A stretch of DNA of 64,000 nt from positions 581,001 through 645,000 of the forward strand of contig NZ_CP004078.1 of the NCBI RefSeq assembly GCF_000612505.1, read 5' to 3'. A program made the position numbers and the translations under genes. How positions within the stretch are numbered: position 1 is the first letter of the stretch; each line of letters begins with the position of its first letter. The notes beneath the pieces were generated by a model. That model did no database searches. It saw nothing but the letters and a program-made list of their open reading frames with translations, and was not told the origin of the DNA. Shown here piece by piece: positions 27,611 to 34,169 of this stretch. Source of the stretch: Paenibacillus sabinae T27. GTDB taxonomy: Bacteria; Bacillota; Bacilli; Paenibacillales; Paenibacillaceae.

Positions 27611-27798
27611 AAGTTTTGCGAGCGCATAGGCCAGCAATTAATTCATCAGCAAAACTCGCTTCGAAAGCATAAGCTAAGTTTTGCGAGCGCAAAAGCTACA
27701 GTTATTCATCAGCAAAACTCGCTTCGAAAGCATAGGCTAAGTTTTGCGAGTGCAGGCAGCAGTGAATTCTTCAGCAAAACTCGCTCCGAAAATAGTGG
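27611..27798. repeat. Three-unit direct repeat, 63-65 bp period
   Basis: Units begin with AAGTTTTGCGAGYGCA at 27611, 27676 and 27739. Each carries, about 35-40 bp later, CAGCAAAACTCGCTYCGAAA. The two words contain the complementary core AGTTTTGC/GCAAAACT, so each unit can fold into a hairpin. It occupies the divergent gap between the hydrolase and the IclR gene. The variable middle part of each unit differs, but the block is too short and not regular enough for CRISPR. Confidence 0.85.
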
Positions 27799-27970
27799 AT
27801 TCGTTTGCACTCCTGTGTTTAATCGTAGGGTTCTGTTAAGGCAAAGTCAATGAATGTGCCTCATTTGTAATGCAACTGTAAACTGAGTCGCAGGACCTGC
27901 CTCGAGATGAAGATACTGGACTTTTCACAGACTTTTGCTAAGATAGAAATGACTATAAATATTGTAACCG

Positions 27971-27989
27971 TGTTTCATTTAGTGAAACA
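27971..27989. promoter_or_regulatory. Likely IclR-family operator
   Basis: TGTTTCA at 27971-27977 and TGAAACA at 27983-27989 form an inverted repeat with a 5-nt spacer, 17 bp upstream of the IclR start codon. TGTTTCA half-sites are common in operators of IclR/KdgR-type regulators, so autoregulation is likely. Confidence 0.6.
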
Positions 27990-28005
27990 TGAAGGGGAGA
28001 TATCC

Positions 28006-28752
28006 GTGGACGACGACCGTAAGCTAACGGTGCGCGCCGTGGAGCGTGCGCTTGATATTCTGCTGTGTTTTACTAGAGACAGCGATCTGAGCCTGACCGA
28101 AATTGCCGCGAGCATCAGCCTGCACAAAAGCACGGTGCACCGGCTGCTCACGACGCTTGAGGACCGGGGCTTCATTACCCGCAATCCGGCGACGGAAAAA
28201 TACCGGCTCGGCATCCGGGTTTGGGAGCTCTCGACCCATCTGCCGGTTTCGGAGAACCCGGGAACGCTGCTGCTGCCCGCAATGGAGCGCCTGCGTGACC
28301 GGCTTGGGGAGACGGTCAGTTTATATTTGCGTGACGGCTTTGAGCGGGTGCGCATCCAGGCGGTGCAGAGCAATCAGGCGATCCGGCGTGTGGCGCAGAT
28401 CGGCGCAAGGCTGCCGCTGACCGTGGGGGCATCCAGCAAGGTGCTGGCCGCCTACGCTCCGCCGGAAGTCCAACAGGAGCTGCTTGAAGGCGAGGACTGG
28501 CCCCCGGCTATTGACCGCAAGCGTTACGCGGACCAATTGAAAGAAGTGCTGCATGCCGGCTATGCGACCAGCTTTGAGGAGCGCGAGCCAGGAGCGGCCG
28601 CCGTGGCCGTACCCGTTATCGGGCGGAGCGGCGAAATCGCCGCCGCCTTGTCGCTGTCCGGGCCGGTCAACAGGCTTGCCCGCGAGACGCTGGTCGAATA
28701 TGCGGGCGTGCTGAAGGAAGCGGCGGCGGAAATGGGGCTTATGGTGCCCTGA
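28006..28752 (+). CDS. IclR-family transcriptional regulator
   Basis: The 248-residue protein has an N-terminal winged helix (about 5-65; LTVRAVERALDILLCF, LSLTEIAASISLHKSTVHRLLTTL) and the IclR effector domain (about 80-245) with VSLYLRDGFERVRIQAVQS, GASSKVLAAYAPPEVQQ and the conserved tail region SFEEREPGAAAVAVPV. I place the start at GTG 28006, 5 nt after AGGGGAGA; the frame is open upstream, but it crosses the operator. It is not next to an obvious sugar or aromatic catabolic gene, so the effector and targets are unknown. Confidence 0.9.
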   Translation: MDDDRKLTVRAVERALDILLCFTRDSDLSLTEIAASISLHKSTVHRLLTTLEDRGFITRNPATEKYRLGIRVWELSTHLPVSENPGTLLLPAMERLRDRLGETVSLYLRDGFERVRIQAVQSNQAIRRVAQIGARLPLTVGASSKVLAAYAPPEVQQELLEGEDWPPAIDRKRYADQLKEVLHAGYATSFEEREPGAAAVAVPVIGRSGEIAAALSLSGPVNRLARETLVEYAGVLKEAAAEMGLMVP

Positions 28753-28770
28753 CTCATCTAATATAAAAAC

Positions 28771-28823
28771 CGGTGGCAGTAATGGACGTGAATGCGGGGT
28801 CCTGAACTGCCGCCGTTTTTTTT
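28771..28823 (+). terminator. Intrinsic terminator after the IclR gene
   Basis: CGGTGGCAGT at 28771-28780 pairs with ACTGCCGCCG at 28806-28815 (one G-T), followed by eight T. Confidence 0.8.
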
Positions 28824-28954
28824 AATCCGGACATGCGCTCGGCGGCTATATTTTCATAGATGTGCAGTGCGATATAGTACATTTGCGGCATGGGAATTAT
28901 ACATAAATTGGAATACAATTTGAATTGCATGTGGATGATGATAGGGAGGTTATG

Positions 28955-30031
28955 ATGAAAAGGTTAGCTTATTGGTGCTCCATCGTTTTAGTAACGGTTC
29001 TATTTTCTAACTACGCATACGCCGACGAGAGCTTGCCCCCAAGCCTTGGTTCCACGGATATCCTTTCAGCCGGTGATCATGCGGCCGTTCTGGTTGACCG
29101 TACAGCTGGGAAAGTGCTGTTAGCCGATTTACAAGCAAATAAATTTACGAGTCTTTCAGACGACGCTTCTCCCGTGCTTGACGTGGAGGTGGTGAAACAG
29201 CCTGAGAAGATTGTGCTGCTGAAGAAAACAAACCGGAATACGATCTCGAAAACCGTGTTTTCTTATAAGGGAGCCATTCTCTCTAAAACAACCATCCCGC
29301 TAAACCTTAAGGATGGGGATAAGATCAAATGGGTAGCCCCTGCCGGAAAAGCAAATGAAAGAATTATGCTTCAAAGATTAAACGATTTTAATCTATACCA
29401 ATATCCTTGGAAGAAGCCGAGTGTCAGCTATGACGCCAAGGTCGTGGACAACGGTTGGGAGTCTGTTAGTGTGCTGGATTGGGATTTTCAGGGCTATCCT
29501 TACTTGGCAATAAAGTATATGGCATCGGGCATTATGAACCAGGTTTATTTTGCGAAAGCAGTGAATCTATATACGAAGAAAGAGGCTCTTTTCAAGGACT
29601 TTAACACGAATTTCAACCTTGAAATCGGGGGGGGAAATGCGTTGTTGTTTACCTCCAATGTGTATGAATCGGTGTACCAGCCATTTCCGCCAAATGTCCT
29701 TCGTCCCAAATCTACTGAAATCCAGCCTTACTACCAAATCATTAATGCGGATAAGGGGATCAAGAGCAAGGTGCTGGAAGGAGTTTTTGCCGACAAGGGC
29801 GATCACTCGGGGTGGCAAACGGAGCTCATTAACAATCAGTTATTTGTAGGGGATTTGGCGGAGCATACCTGGTCCTTGTATTCGGCAAATGGGTCGGAGA
29901 TTGTAACGAATCAGGCCTGGCCGGGCAACAGCGAGTCCAAGTTTGCCGGTTACAATGCGGCTGCGGGGATTGGCTACTTTTTGGAATACCACTCGGGCAA
30001 AGCCTCAATTACTGCTTATCCGGTTCATTAA
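28955..30031 (+). CDS. Secreted protein of unknown function
   Basis: I do not recognise the family. The 358-residue precursor has a clear signal peptide (MKRLAYWCSIVLVTVLFSNY, cleavage likely after AYA). The mature part is beta-rich with aromatic residues and short turns (STDILSAGDHAAVLVDRTAG, WESVSVLDWDFQGYPYLAIK, NQLFVGDLAEHTWSLYSANG), which suggests a beta-propeller-like or repeat fold. GGGAGG precedes two adjacent ATGs. Codon use is visibly more AT-rich than in neighbours, a possible sign of transfer. It is monocistronic with a terminator on each side. Confidence 0.75.
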   Translation: MKRLAYWCSIVLVTVLFSNYAYADESLPPSLGSTDILSAGDHAAVLVDRTAGKVLLADLQANKFTSLSDDASPVLDVEVVKQPEKIVLLKKTNRNTISKTVFSYKGAILSKTTIPLNLKDGDKIKWVAPAGKANERIMLQRLNDFNLYQYPWKKPSVSYDAKVVDNGWESVSVLDWDFQGYPYLAIKYMASGIMNQVYFAKAVNLYTKKEALFKDFNTNFNLEIGGGNALLFTSNVYESVYQPFPPNVLRPKSTEIQPYYQIINADKGIKSKVLEGVFADKGDHSGWQTELINNQLFVGDLAEHTWSLYSANGSEIVTNQAWPGNSESKFAGYNAAAGIGYFLEYHSGKASITAYPVH

Positions 30032-30054
30032 TAATATATGTTATTTTTAAAAAA

Positions 30055-30092
30055 AAGGCGCGGGTCCGAACACGGGAGTCCCGCGCCTTCTT
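30055..30092 (+). terminator. Intrinsic terminator before the cysteine operon
   Basis: AAGGCGCGGG at 30055-30064 pairs with CCCGCGCCTT at 30080-30089; an A run precedes it and CTTG follows. The A run makes it also usable on the minus strand. Confidence 0.7.
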
Positions 30093-30150
30093 GTATGCCT
30101 GCAGCTTGTCTATTCGAAGGAGAAAATGTCTTTTTTTTCAAAGAAGCCGC

Positions 30151-30179
30151 TAGACAGAAAAATGTCGAACTGCTATAAT
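30151..30179 (+). promoter_or_regulatory. Predicted sigma-A promoter of the cysteine/encapsulin operon
   Basis: TAGACA at 30151-30156 and TATAAT at 30174-30179 are separated by exactly 17 bp. It is the only strong promoter-like sequence I see upstream of the six-gene operon. Confidence 0.7.
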
Positions 30180-30185
30180 GAAATC

Positions 30186-30217
30186 AACTTATTCCTACAA
30201 TATTGCTCGGAATAGTT
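30186..30217. promoter_or_regulatory. CymR-like operator overlapping the transcription start
   Basis: The inverted repeat CAACTTATTCC..GGAATAGTTG, with core TATTCC (30190-30195) and GGAATA (30209-30214) and AT-rich middle, lies just downstream of the -10 box. From memory, the CymR motif of Bacillus and Staphylococcus has the same ATTCC/GGAAT half-sites at about this spacing. CymR is the Rrf2-type master repressor of cysteine metabolism, working with CysK. A repressor bound here would block transcription when cysteine is plentiful. Confidence 0.6.
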
Positions 30218-30276
30218 GGACATGGTATGGATGCGGAGAAACTGGCGAAAAAGCCAGCAGGTTAGGGGACTTCACA

Positions 30277-31206
30277 TTGGCAAATAACCATTACGGGATT
30301 ATTGAATCTATCGGCAATACACCGCTTATACGTCTTGTGAATGTGACGAAGGATCTGGGGCGAACCGACGTGAGCGTGTATGTGAAGGCCGAGCAGCTTA
30401 ATCCGAGCGGTTCGGTCAAGGACCGCGCCGCGAAGGCCATGATTTTGCAGGGAATCCAGTCAGGGCAGTTGACCAAGGAGAAATCCATCATCGACGGGAC
30501 GAGCGGCAATACCGGCATTGCTTACGCAATGATCGGTGCGGCTCTCGGATACAAAGTGACCCTGTGTCTTCCAGGTAACGCGAATGTCGAACGCAAGCGG
30601 ATTCTGCGGGCTTACCGCGCGGAAATTATCGAGACGGACCCGCTGCAAAGCTCGGATGGCGCTCAGCTTGAAGCCAAGCGGATAGCGGAGCTTGAGGCCG
30701 ACCGGTATTTTTATCCCGATCAATACAATAATGATGCGAACTGGAAAGCGCACTACGAGACGACCGCCCCGGAAATCTGGGAACAGACGGATCATAAGGT
30801 TACTCATTTTATCGCCGGCATGGGTACGTCAGGAACTTTTATCGGAACCTCCAGAAGATTGAAGGAGCTTAATCCCGCGATCCAGACCGTTGCGATGCAG
30901 CCGGATTCGCCTCTGCACGGATTGGAGGGAATGAAGCATCTGGCAACGACGCTTAAGCCGGGGATTTACGACCAGTCGGTAGCCGACGGGCTGATCGAGG
31001 TTGAAACCGAGGAAGCGTACGCCATGACGCGCAGGCTGGCGCGGGAAGAAGGGCTGCTGGTGGGAATCAGTTCCGGGGCCAATGTGCACGCCGCGCTGAA
31101 GCTGGCTGCTACCGTCCCTCCCGGATCAGTCGTCGTTACCATTTTATGCGACAGCGGGCTTCGATATTTAAGCGACGACCTGTGGATAAGGGGGGATGCA
31201 ACATGA
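30277..31206 (+). CDS. cysM: Cysteine synthase, PLP-dependent (CysM/CysK family)
   Basis: A 309-residue fold-type II PLP enzyme that makes cysteine from O-acetylserine (or O-phosphoserine) and a sulfur donor. Residues visible: IGNTPLIRL, the PLP Lys48 in NPSGSVKDRAAK, the substrate loop DGTSGNTGIAYA, and the phosphate-binding GMGTSGTFIGTSRRL. The TTG start lies 7 nt after TAGGGGAC; the frame is open upstream, but it runs through the operator. It is first in the operon and overlaps the JAMM gene by 4 nt (ATGA). The position beside a JAMM peptidase and a sulfur-carrier/E1 gene mirrors mec-cysO-cysM of actinobacteria, so thiocarboxylated carrier protein may be the sulfur donor. Confidence 0.9.
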   Translation: MANNHYGIIESIGNTPLIRLVNVTKDLGRTDVSVYVKAEQLNPSGSVKDRAAKAMILQGIQSGQLTKEKSIIDGTSGNTGIAYAMIGAALGYKVTLCLPGNANVERKRILRAYRAEIIETDPLQSSDGAQLEAKRIAELEADRYFYPDQYNNDANWKAHYETTAPEIWEQTDHKVTHFIAGMGTSGTFIGTSRRLKELNPAIQTVAMQPDSPLHGLEGMKHLATTLKPGIYDQSVADGLIEVETEEAYAMTRRLAREEGLLVGISSGANVHAALKLAATVPPGSVVVTILCDSGLRYLSDDLWIRGDAT

Positions 31207-31631
31207 TCCATCTGAAGCGGGAGCATATCGACCAAATCAATAAACACGCCGAGGAGGATTACCCGCATGAATGCTGCGGTATTGTGTTCGGCAAATTGGG
31301 TGAGGATCAGACGAAGGTGGTAAGCGAGCTGCTTCCGATTTCCAATTCGCGGGAAGAGCAGGCCAGGCATAACCGCTTTCTCATCACTTCGGAGGATATC
31401 ATGAGAAGCGAGCTGTACGCCCGGAAGCATAAGCTGGACGTTCTCGGCTTCTATCACTCGCATCCCGATCATCCTGCGCGTCCCTCGGCGTTCGACTTGG
31501 AGCATGCCTGGCCGACTTACTCTTATCTGATTGTCGCGGTTGCGGGGGGGCGGGCGGGAGAATTGACTTCCTGGGAGCTGAACAGTGACCGTTCCGCGTT
31601 CTATTCTGAAACCATTAATAGGGAGGATTAG
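31203..31631 (+). CDS. JAMM/MPN+ metallopeptidase, Mec type
   Basis: The 142-residue zinc peptidase shows the complete JAMM motif: Glu23 in YPHECCGIVFG, then His85, His87, Ser95 and Asp98 in FYHSHPDHPARPSAFD. In mycobacteria the homologue Mec cuts cysteine from the C-terminus of the carrier CysO after CysM has formed the CysO-cysteine adduct. Here the gene is coupled to cysM (4-nt overlap) and followed after 4 nt by the carrier/E1 fusion, so the same role is likely. It might also cut the carrier domain free after its internal Gly-Gly. Confidence 0.88.
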   Translation: MIHLKREHIDQINKHAEEDYPHECCGIVFGKLGEDQTKVVSELLPISNSREEQARHNRFLITSEDIMRSELYARKHKLDVLGFYHSHPDHPARPSAFDLEHAWPTYSYLIVAVAGGRAGELTSWELNSDRSAFYSETINRED

Positions 31632-31635
31632 CCGT

Positions 31636-33096
31636 ATGACAGTAAGTTTGCTTATTCCTACCGCCCTGCGCTCTTTTACGGACGGTTTGTCGGAAATCGG
31701 TTTGGAGGCGGCCACGGTTGAAGAGGCGCTGGCTGTACTAACCGAACAATATGTCGATCTTCGGCGGCATTTGTTTAACGATCAGGGCCAGCTGCGCAGC
31801 TATGTGAATATCTACGTGAATGAAGAGGATATCCGGCAAAAGAACGGCCTGCAGACAGCCTTGTCGGATGGAGACGACGTAATGCTTGTGCCTTCCATTG
31901 CCGGCGGCTCGCCGACGGAAACGGAAGGAATCGGGAGCCCGGACCTTGGCGGGCTTCCCGAACTGACCAAAGACGAAATTACCCGGTACAGCCGGCACCT
32001 TATTCTGCCGGAGGTCGGCGTGGAAGGGCAGCGCATCCTCAAGAAAAGCCGGGTACTGCTGATCGGAACCGGGGGACTGGGCGCGCCGATCGCCATGTAT
32101 TTGGCCGCCGCTGGCGTCGGGACGCTCGGCATTGTCGATTTTGACTTCGTGGATGAGACGAATTTGCAGCGCCAGATTATTCACGGCACGCGCGATATCG
32201 GCAGACCGAAGATCGCGTCTGCAAAGGACCGGATCAAGAGCATTAATCCGAAAGTAAACGTCATTGCCATCGAACAGAGACTGTCCAGTGAGAACGCCCT
32301 CGACATTATCAAGGATTACGATGTGGTCGTGGATGGAACGGATAATTTCCCGACGCGGTATTTGGTCAATGACGCCTGCGTTTTATTGGGCAAGCCGAAC
32401 GTGTACGGCTCCGTATTCCGGTTCGAAGGACAGGTCAGCGTGTTCTATGCACAGGAAGGAGCCTGTTACCGCTGTCTGTATCCGGAGCCGCCTCCAGCCG
32501 GACTTGTCCCCACTTGCTCCGAGGGCGGCATACTCGGCGTTCTTCCCGGCATCATAGGCTGCATTCAGGCAAATGAAACGATCAAGCTGCTCCTTGGCAA
32601 AGGTGAACCTCTAATCAATCGGCTGCTGCTGTTCGATGCGCTGAAGATGAAGTTTCGGGAGCTTAAGCTCAGCAAGGACACGAACTGCCCCATTTGCGGA
32701 ACACATCCTACCATTACATCCCCTATTGATTATGAAGAATTTTGCGGTTTGAAGAAGCCTGCCGAAGAGGAGCCAATCGAGGAGATCACGGCTATCGAGC
32801 TGAAAAGACGCTTTGATGGCGGGGAAGAGGTGCAAATCCTTGACATCCGGGAGCCTCATGAGCTTGCGATAGGGAAGCTACCGGGAACGAAAGCCATTCC
32901 TTTCGGGCAGATCGTTCGCCGCAAAGCGGAGCTCGATCCCGAACGCGATACGATCGTCATATGTAAAATCGGCCAGCGCAGCGTGATGGCGATTCGTACT
33001 TTACGGGATTCCGGCTATAACGGCAGACTGCTGAATTTGAAAGACGGCATGAATGCATGGGCGCAGGAAATAGATCCCCGGATTGCGCAGTACTGA
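31636..33096 (+). CDS. Fusion of MoaD/CysO-like sulfur carrier, ThiF/MoeB-type E1 enzyme and rhodanese
   Basis: Three domains in 486 residues. Residues 1-91: a ubiquitin-like carrier (VSLLIPTALRSFTDG, LRSYVNIYVNEEDIR) ending in VPSIAGG at 85-91, where free carriers terminate. Residues about 108-370: an E1 adenylating domain with ATP loop GTGGLGA (144-150), VDFDFVDETNLQRQ, DGTDNFPTRYLVND, and zinc cysteines C277, C280, C351 and C354. Residues about 383-486: rhodanese with active-site loop CKIGQRS (Cys443). It should adenylate the carrier C-terminus and transfer sulfur to give a thiocarboxylate. A carrier fused in front of its own E1 needs release or an internal mode of action. GGGAGG precedes ATG 31636. 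Confidence 0.88.
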   Translation: MTVSLLIPTALRSFTDGLSEIGLEAATVEEALAVLTEQYVDLRRHLFNDQGQLRSYVNIYVNEEDIRQKNGLQTALSDGDDVMLVPSIAGGSPTETEGIGSPDLGGLPELTKDEITRYSRHLILPEVGVEGQRILKKSRVLLIGTGGLGAPIAMYLAAAGVGTLGIVDFDFVDETNLQRQIIHGTRDIGRPKIASAKDRIKSINPKVNVIAIEQRLSSENALDIIKDYDVVVDGTDNFPTRYLVNDACVLLGKPNVYGSVFRFEGQVSVFYAQEGACYRCLYPEPPPAGLVPTCSEGGILGVLPGIIGCIQANETIKLLLGKGEPLINRLLLFDALKMKFRELKLSKDTNCPICGTHPTITSPIDYEEFCGLKKPAEEEPIEEITAIELKRRFDGGEEVQILDIREPHELAIGKLPGTKAIPFGQIVRRKAELDPERDTIVICKIGQRSVMAIRTLRDSGYNGRLLNLKDGMNAWAQEIDPRIAQY

Positions 33097-33128
33097 TGCA
33101 TATCTGACTTATAAAACTCATTATAGTA

Positions 33129-33190
33129 GGCCCATTGCTGAACCAATGCGCTTATGCACGCGAGCATATGGGCCATATTATATATTTTTC
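33129..33190 (+). promoter_or_regulatory. Hairpin plus AT-rich tract between the E1 fusion and the encapsulin gene
   Basis: GGCCCATTGCT at 33129-33139 pairs with AGCATATGGGCC at 33163-33174 (one bulge), followed by ATATTATATATTTTTC. It lies in the largest gap of the operon (119 nt), 26-87 nt before the encapsulin start. It may act as a leaky terminator or as an mRNA-stabilising end that sets shell stoichiometry. Confidence 0.5.
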
Positions 33191-33215
33191 ATTATTATCT
33201 TAAGGGGGCTTTACT

Positions 33216-34169
33216 ATGTCCGAACAAGACAATGGCAATCTGGCCGTACCGGCGCTCGGTTCATCGGCAGCTTATCAACTGGCAAATGTTACTAAATCTG
33301 CACCGCAATTCGATTCCCTTACACCGCGTTGGATCACAAGGCTGTTCGACTGGAAGGGACTTGAAACGGGGATTTACCGGCTGAACAAGGTACAGGAAGG
33401 CGATACGCCGCTTGATGTATTGTGCAGTACCGGCGACACCTCGAATATTACCGAAGGCTTTGTCGATTATAGTACAAGCCCGCGCGAATACGTGCTGAAT
33501 TCCATTTCGACGATTATCAACGTCAATACCCGCGTATCGGACATATACAGCAGCCCCTTCAACCAGATTCAGGAACAGTTGCGGCTTGCCATTGAGAGCA
33601 TCAAGGAAAGGCAGGAAAGCCAGCTCATCAACAGCGATGATTACGGTCTTTTGAAAAATGCGGCGCCTTCCCAGCGCATCCAGACACGTAACGGTGCGCC
33701 GACGCCGGATGATCTGGACGAGTTAATCTCCAAGGTGTGGAAAGAGCCTTCCTATTTCCTGGCTCATCCGCGGGCCATCGCGGCCATCGGCCGGGAATGC
33801 ACAAGACGCGGCGTTCCGCCGCAAACGGTGCAGATCTTTGGTTCGCATTTTCTGACCTGGAGAGGCATCCCTATTATTCCTACGGACAAGCTGTTCGTCG
33901 ACGGTCATAAGAACCCGAAAGGCCAGGCGGGCAAAACGAATATTCTGCTGGTGCGCACCGGAGAAAATAAGCAGGGCGTTCTCGGCTTGTATCAAACCGG
34001 TCTTCCGGGCGAGCAGTCACGCGGGCTTTCGGTCCGGTTTACGGGTATCGACAAGCAGGGCATCGGCTCGTATCTCCTTTCCTTGTACTGCTCCGTTGCC
34101 ATTCTTGCGGATGACGCGGTAGGCGTGCTGGAAGATGTGGATGTAGGTAACTACTATGACTACGAATAG
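33216..34169 (+). CDS. Family 2A encapsulin shell protein (SrpI-like)
   Basis: The 317-residue protein matches the SrpI-type HK97-fold shell proteins that assemble into icosahedral nanocompartments. Recognisable parts are an extended N-arm (FDSLTPRWITRLFDWKGLETGIYRLNK), the E-loop region (PREYVLNSISTIINVNTRVSD), QLRLAIESIKERQE, and the P/A-domain stretch EPSYFLAHPRAIAAIGREC with IFGSHFLTWRGIPIIPTDKL. There is no cyclic-nucleotide-binding domain, so it is 2A rather than 2B. AAGGGGGC precedes the ATG. The next gene overlaps by 14 nt and encodes the expected cargo, a cysteine desulfurase. Confidence 0.9.
   Translation: MSEQDNGNLAVPALGSSAAYQLANVTKSAPQFDSLTPRWITRLFDWKGLETGIYRLNKVQEGDTPLDVLCSTGDTSNITEGFVDYSTSPREYVLNSISTIINVNTRVSDIYSSPFNQIQEQLRLAIESIKERQESQLINSDDYGLLKNAAPSQRIQTRNGAPTPDDLDELISKVWKEPSYFLAHPRAIAAIGRECTRRGVPPQTVQIFGSHFLTWRGIPIIPTDKLFVDGHKNPKGQAGKTNILLVRTGENKQGVLGLYQTGLPGEQSRGLSVRFTGIDKQGIGSYLLSLYCSVAILADDAVGVLEDVDVGNYYDYE

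Noticed and set aside
27611..27798. Possible CRISPR array
   Set aside because: Only three units, conserved words on both sides of each unit, unequal period and no cas genes nearby.
30180..30276. SAM riboswitch or T-box in the cysteine operon leader
   Set aside because: The leader is about 90 nt, too short for either class, and lacks their conserved cores; only a small CTGGC/GCCAG hairpin and the operator-like repeat are seen.
30178..30276. N-terminal extension of the cysteine synthase
   Set aside because: It would start inside the -10 box and translate the operator; the TTG at 30277 has a proper ribosome binding site and gives the normal length.
33216..34169. Phage major capsid protein (prophage remnant)
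   Set aside because: The fold is of the HK97 kind, but there are no portal, protease, terminase or tail genes, and the overlapping desulfurase identifies it as an encapsulin.
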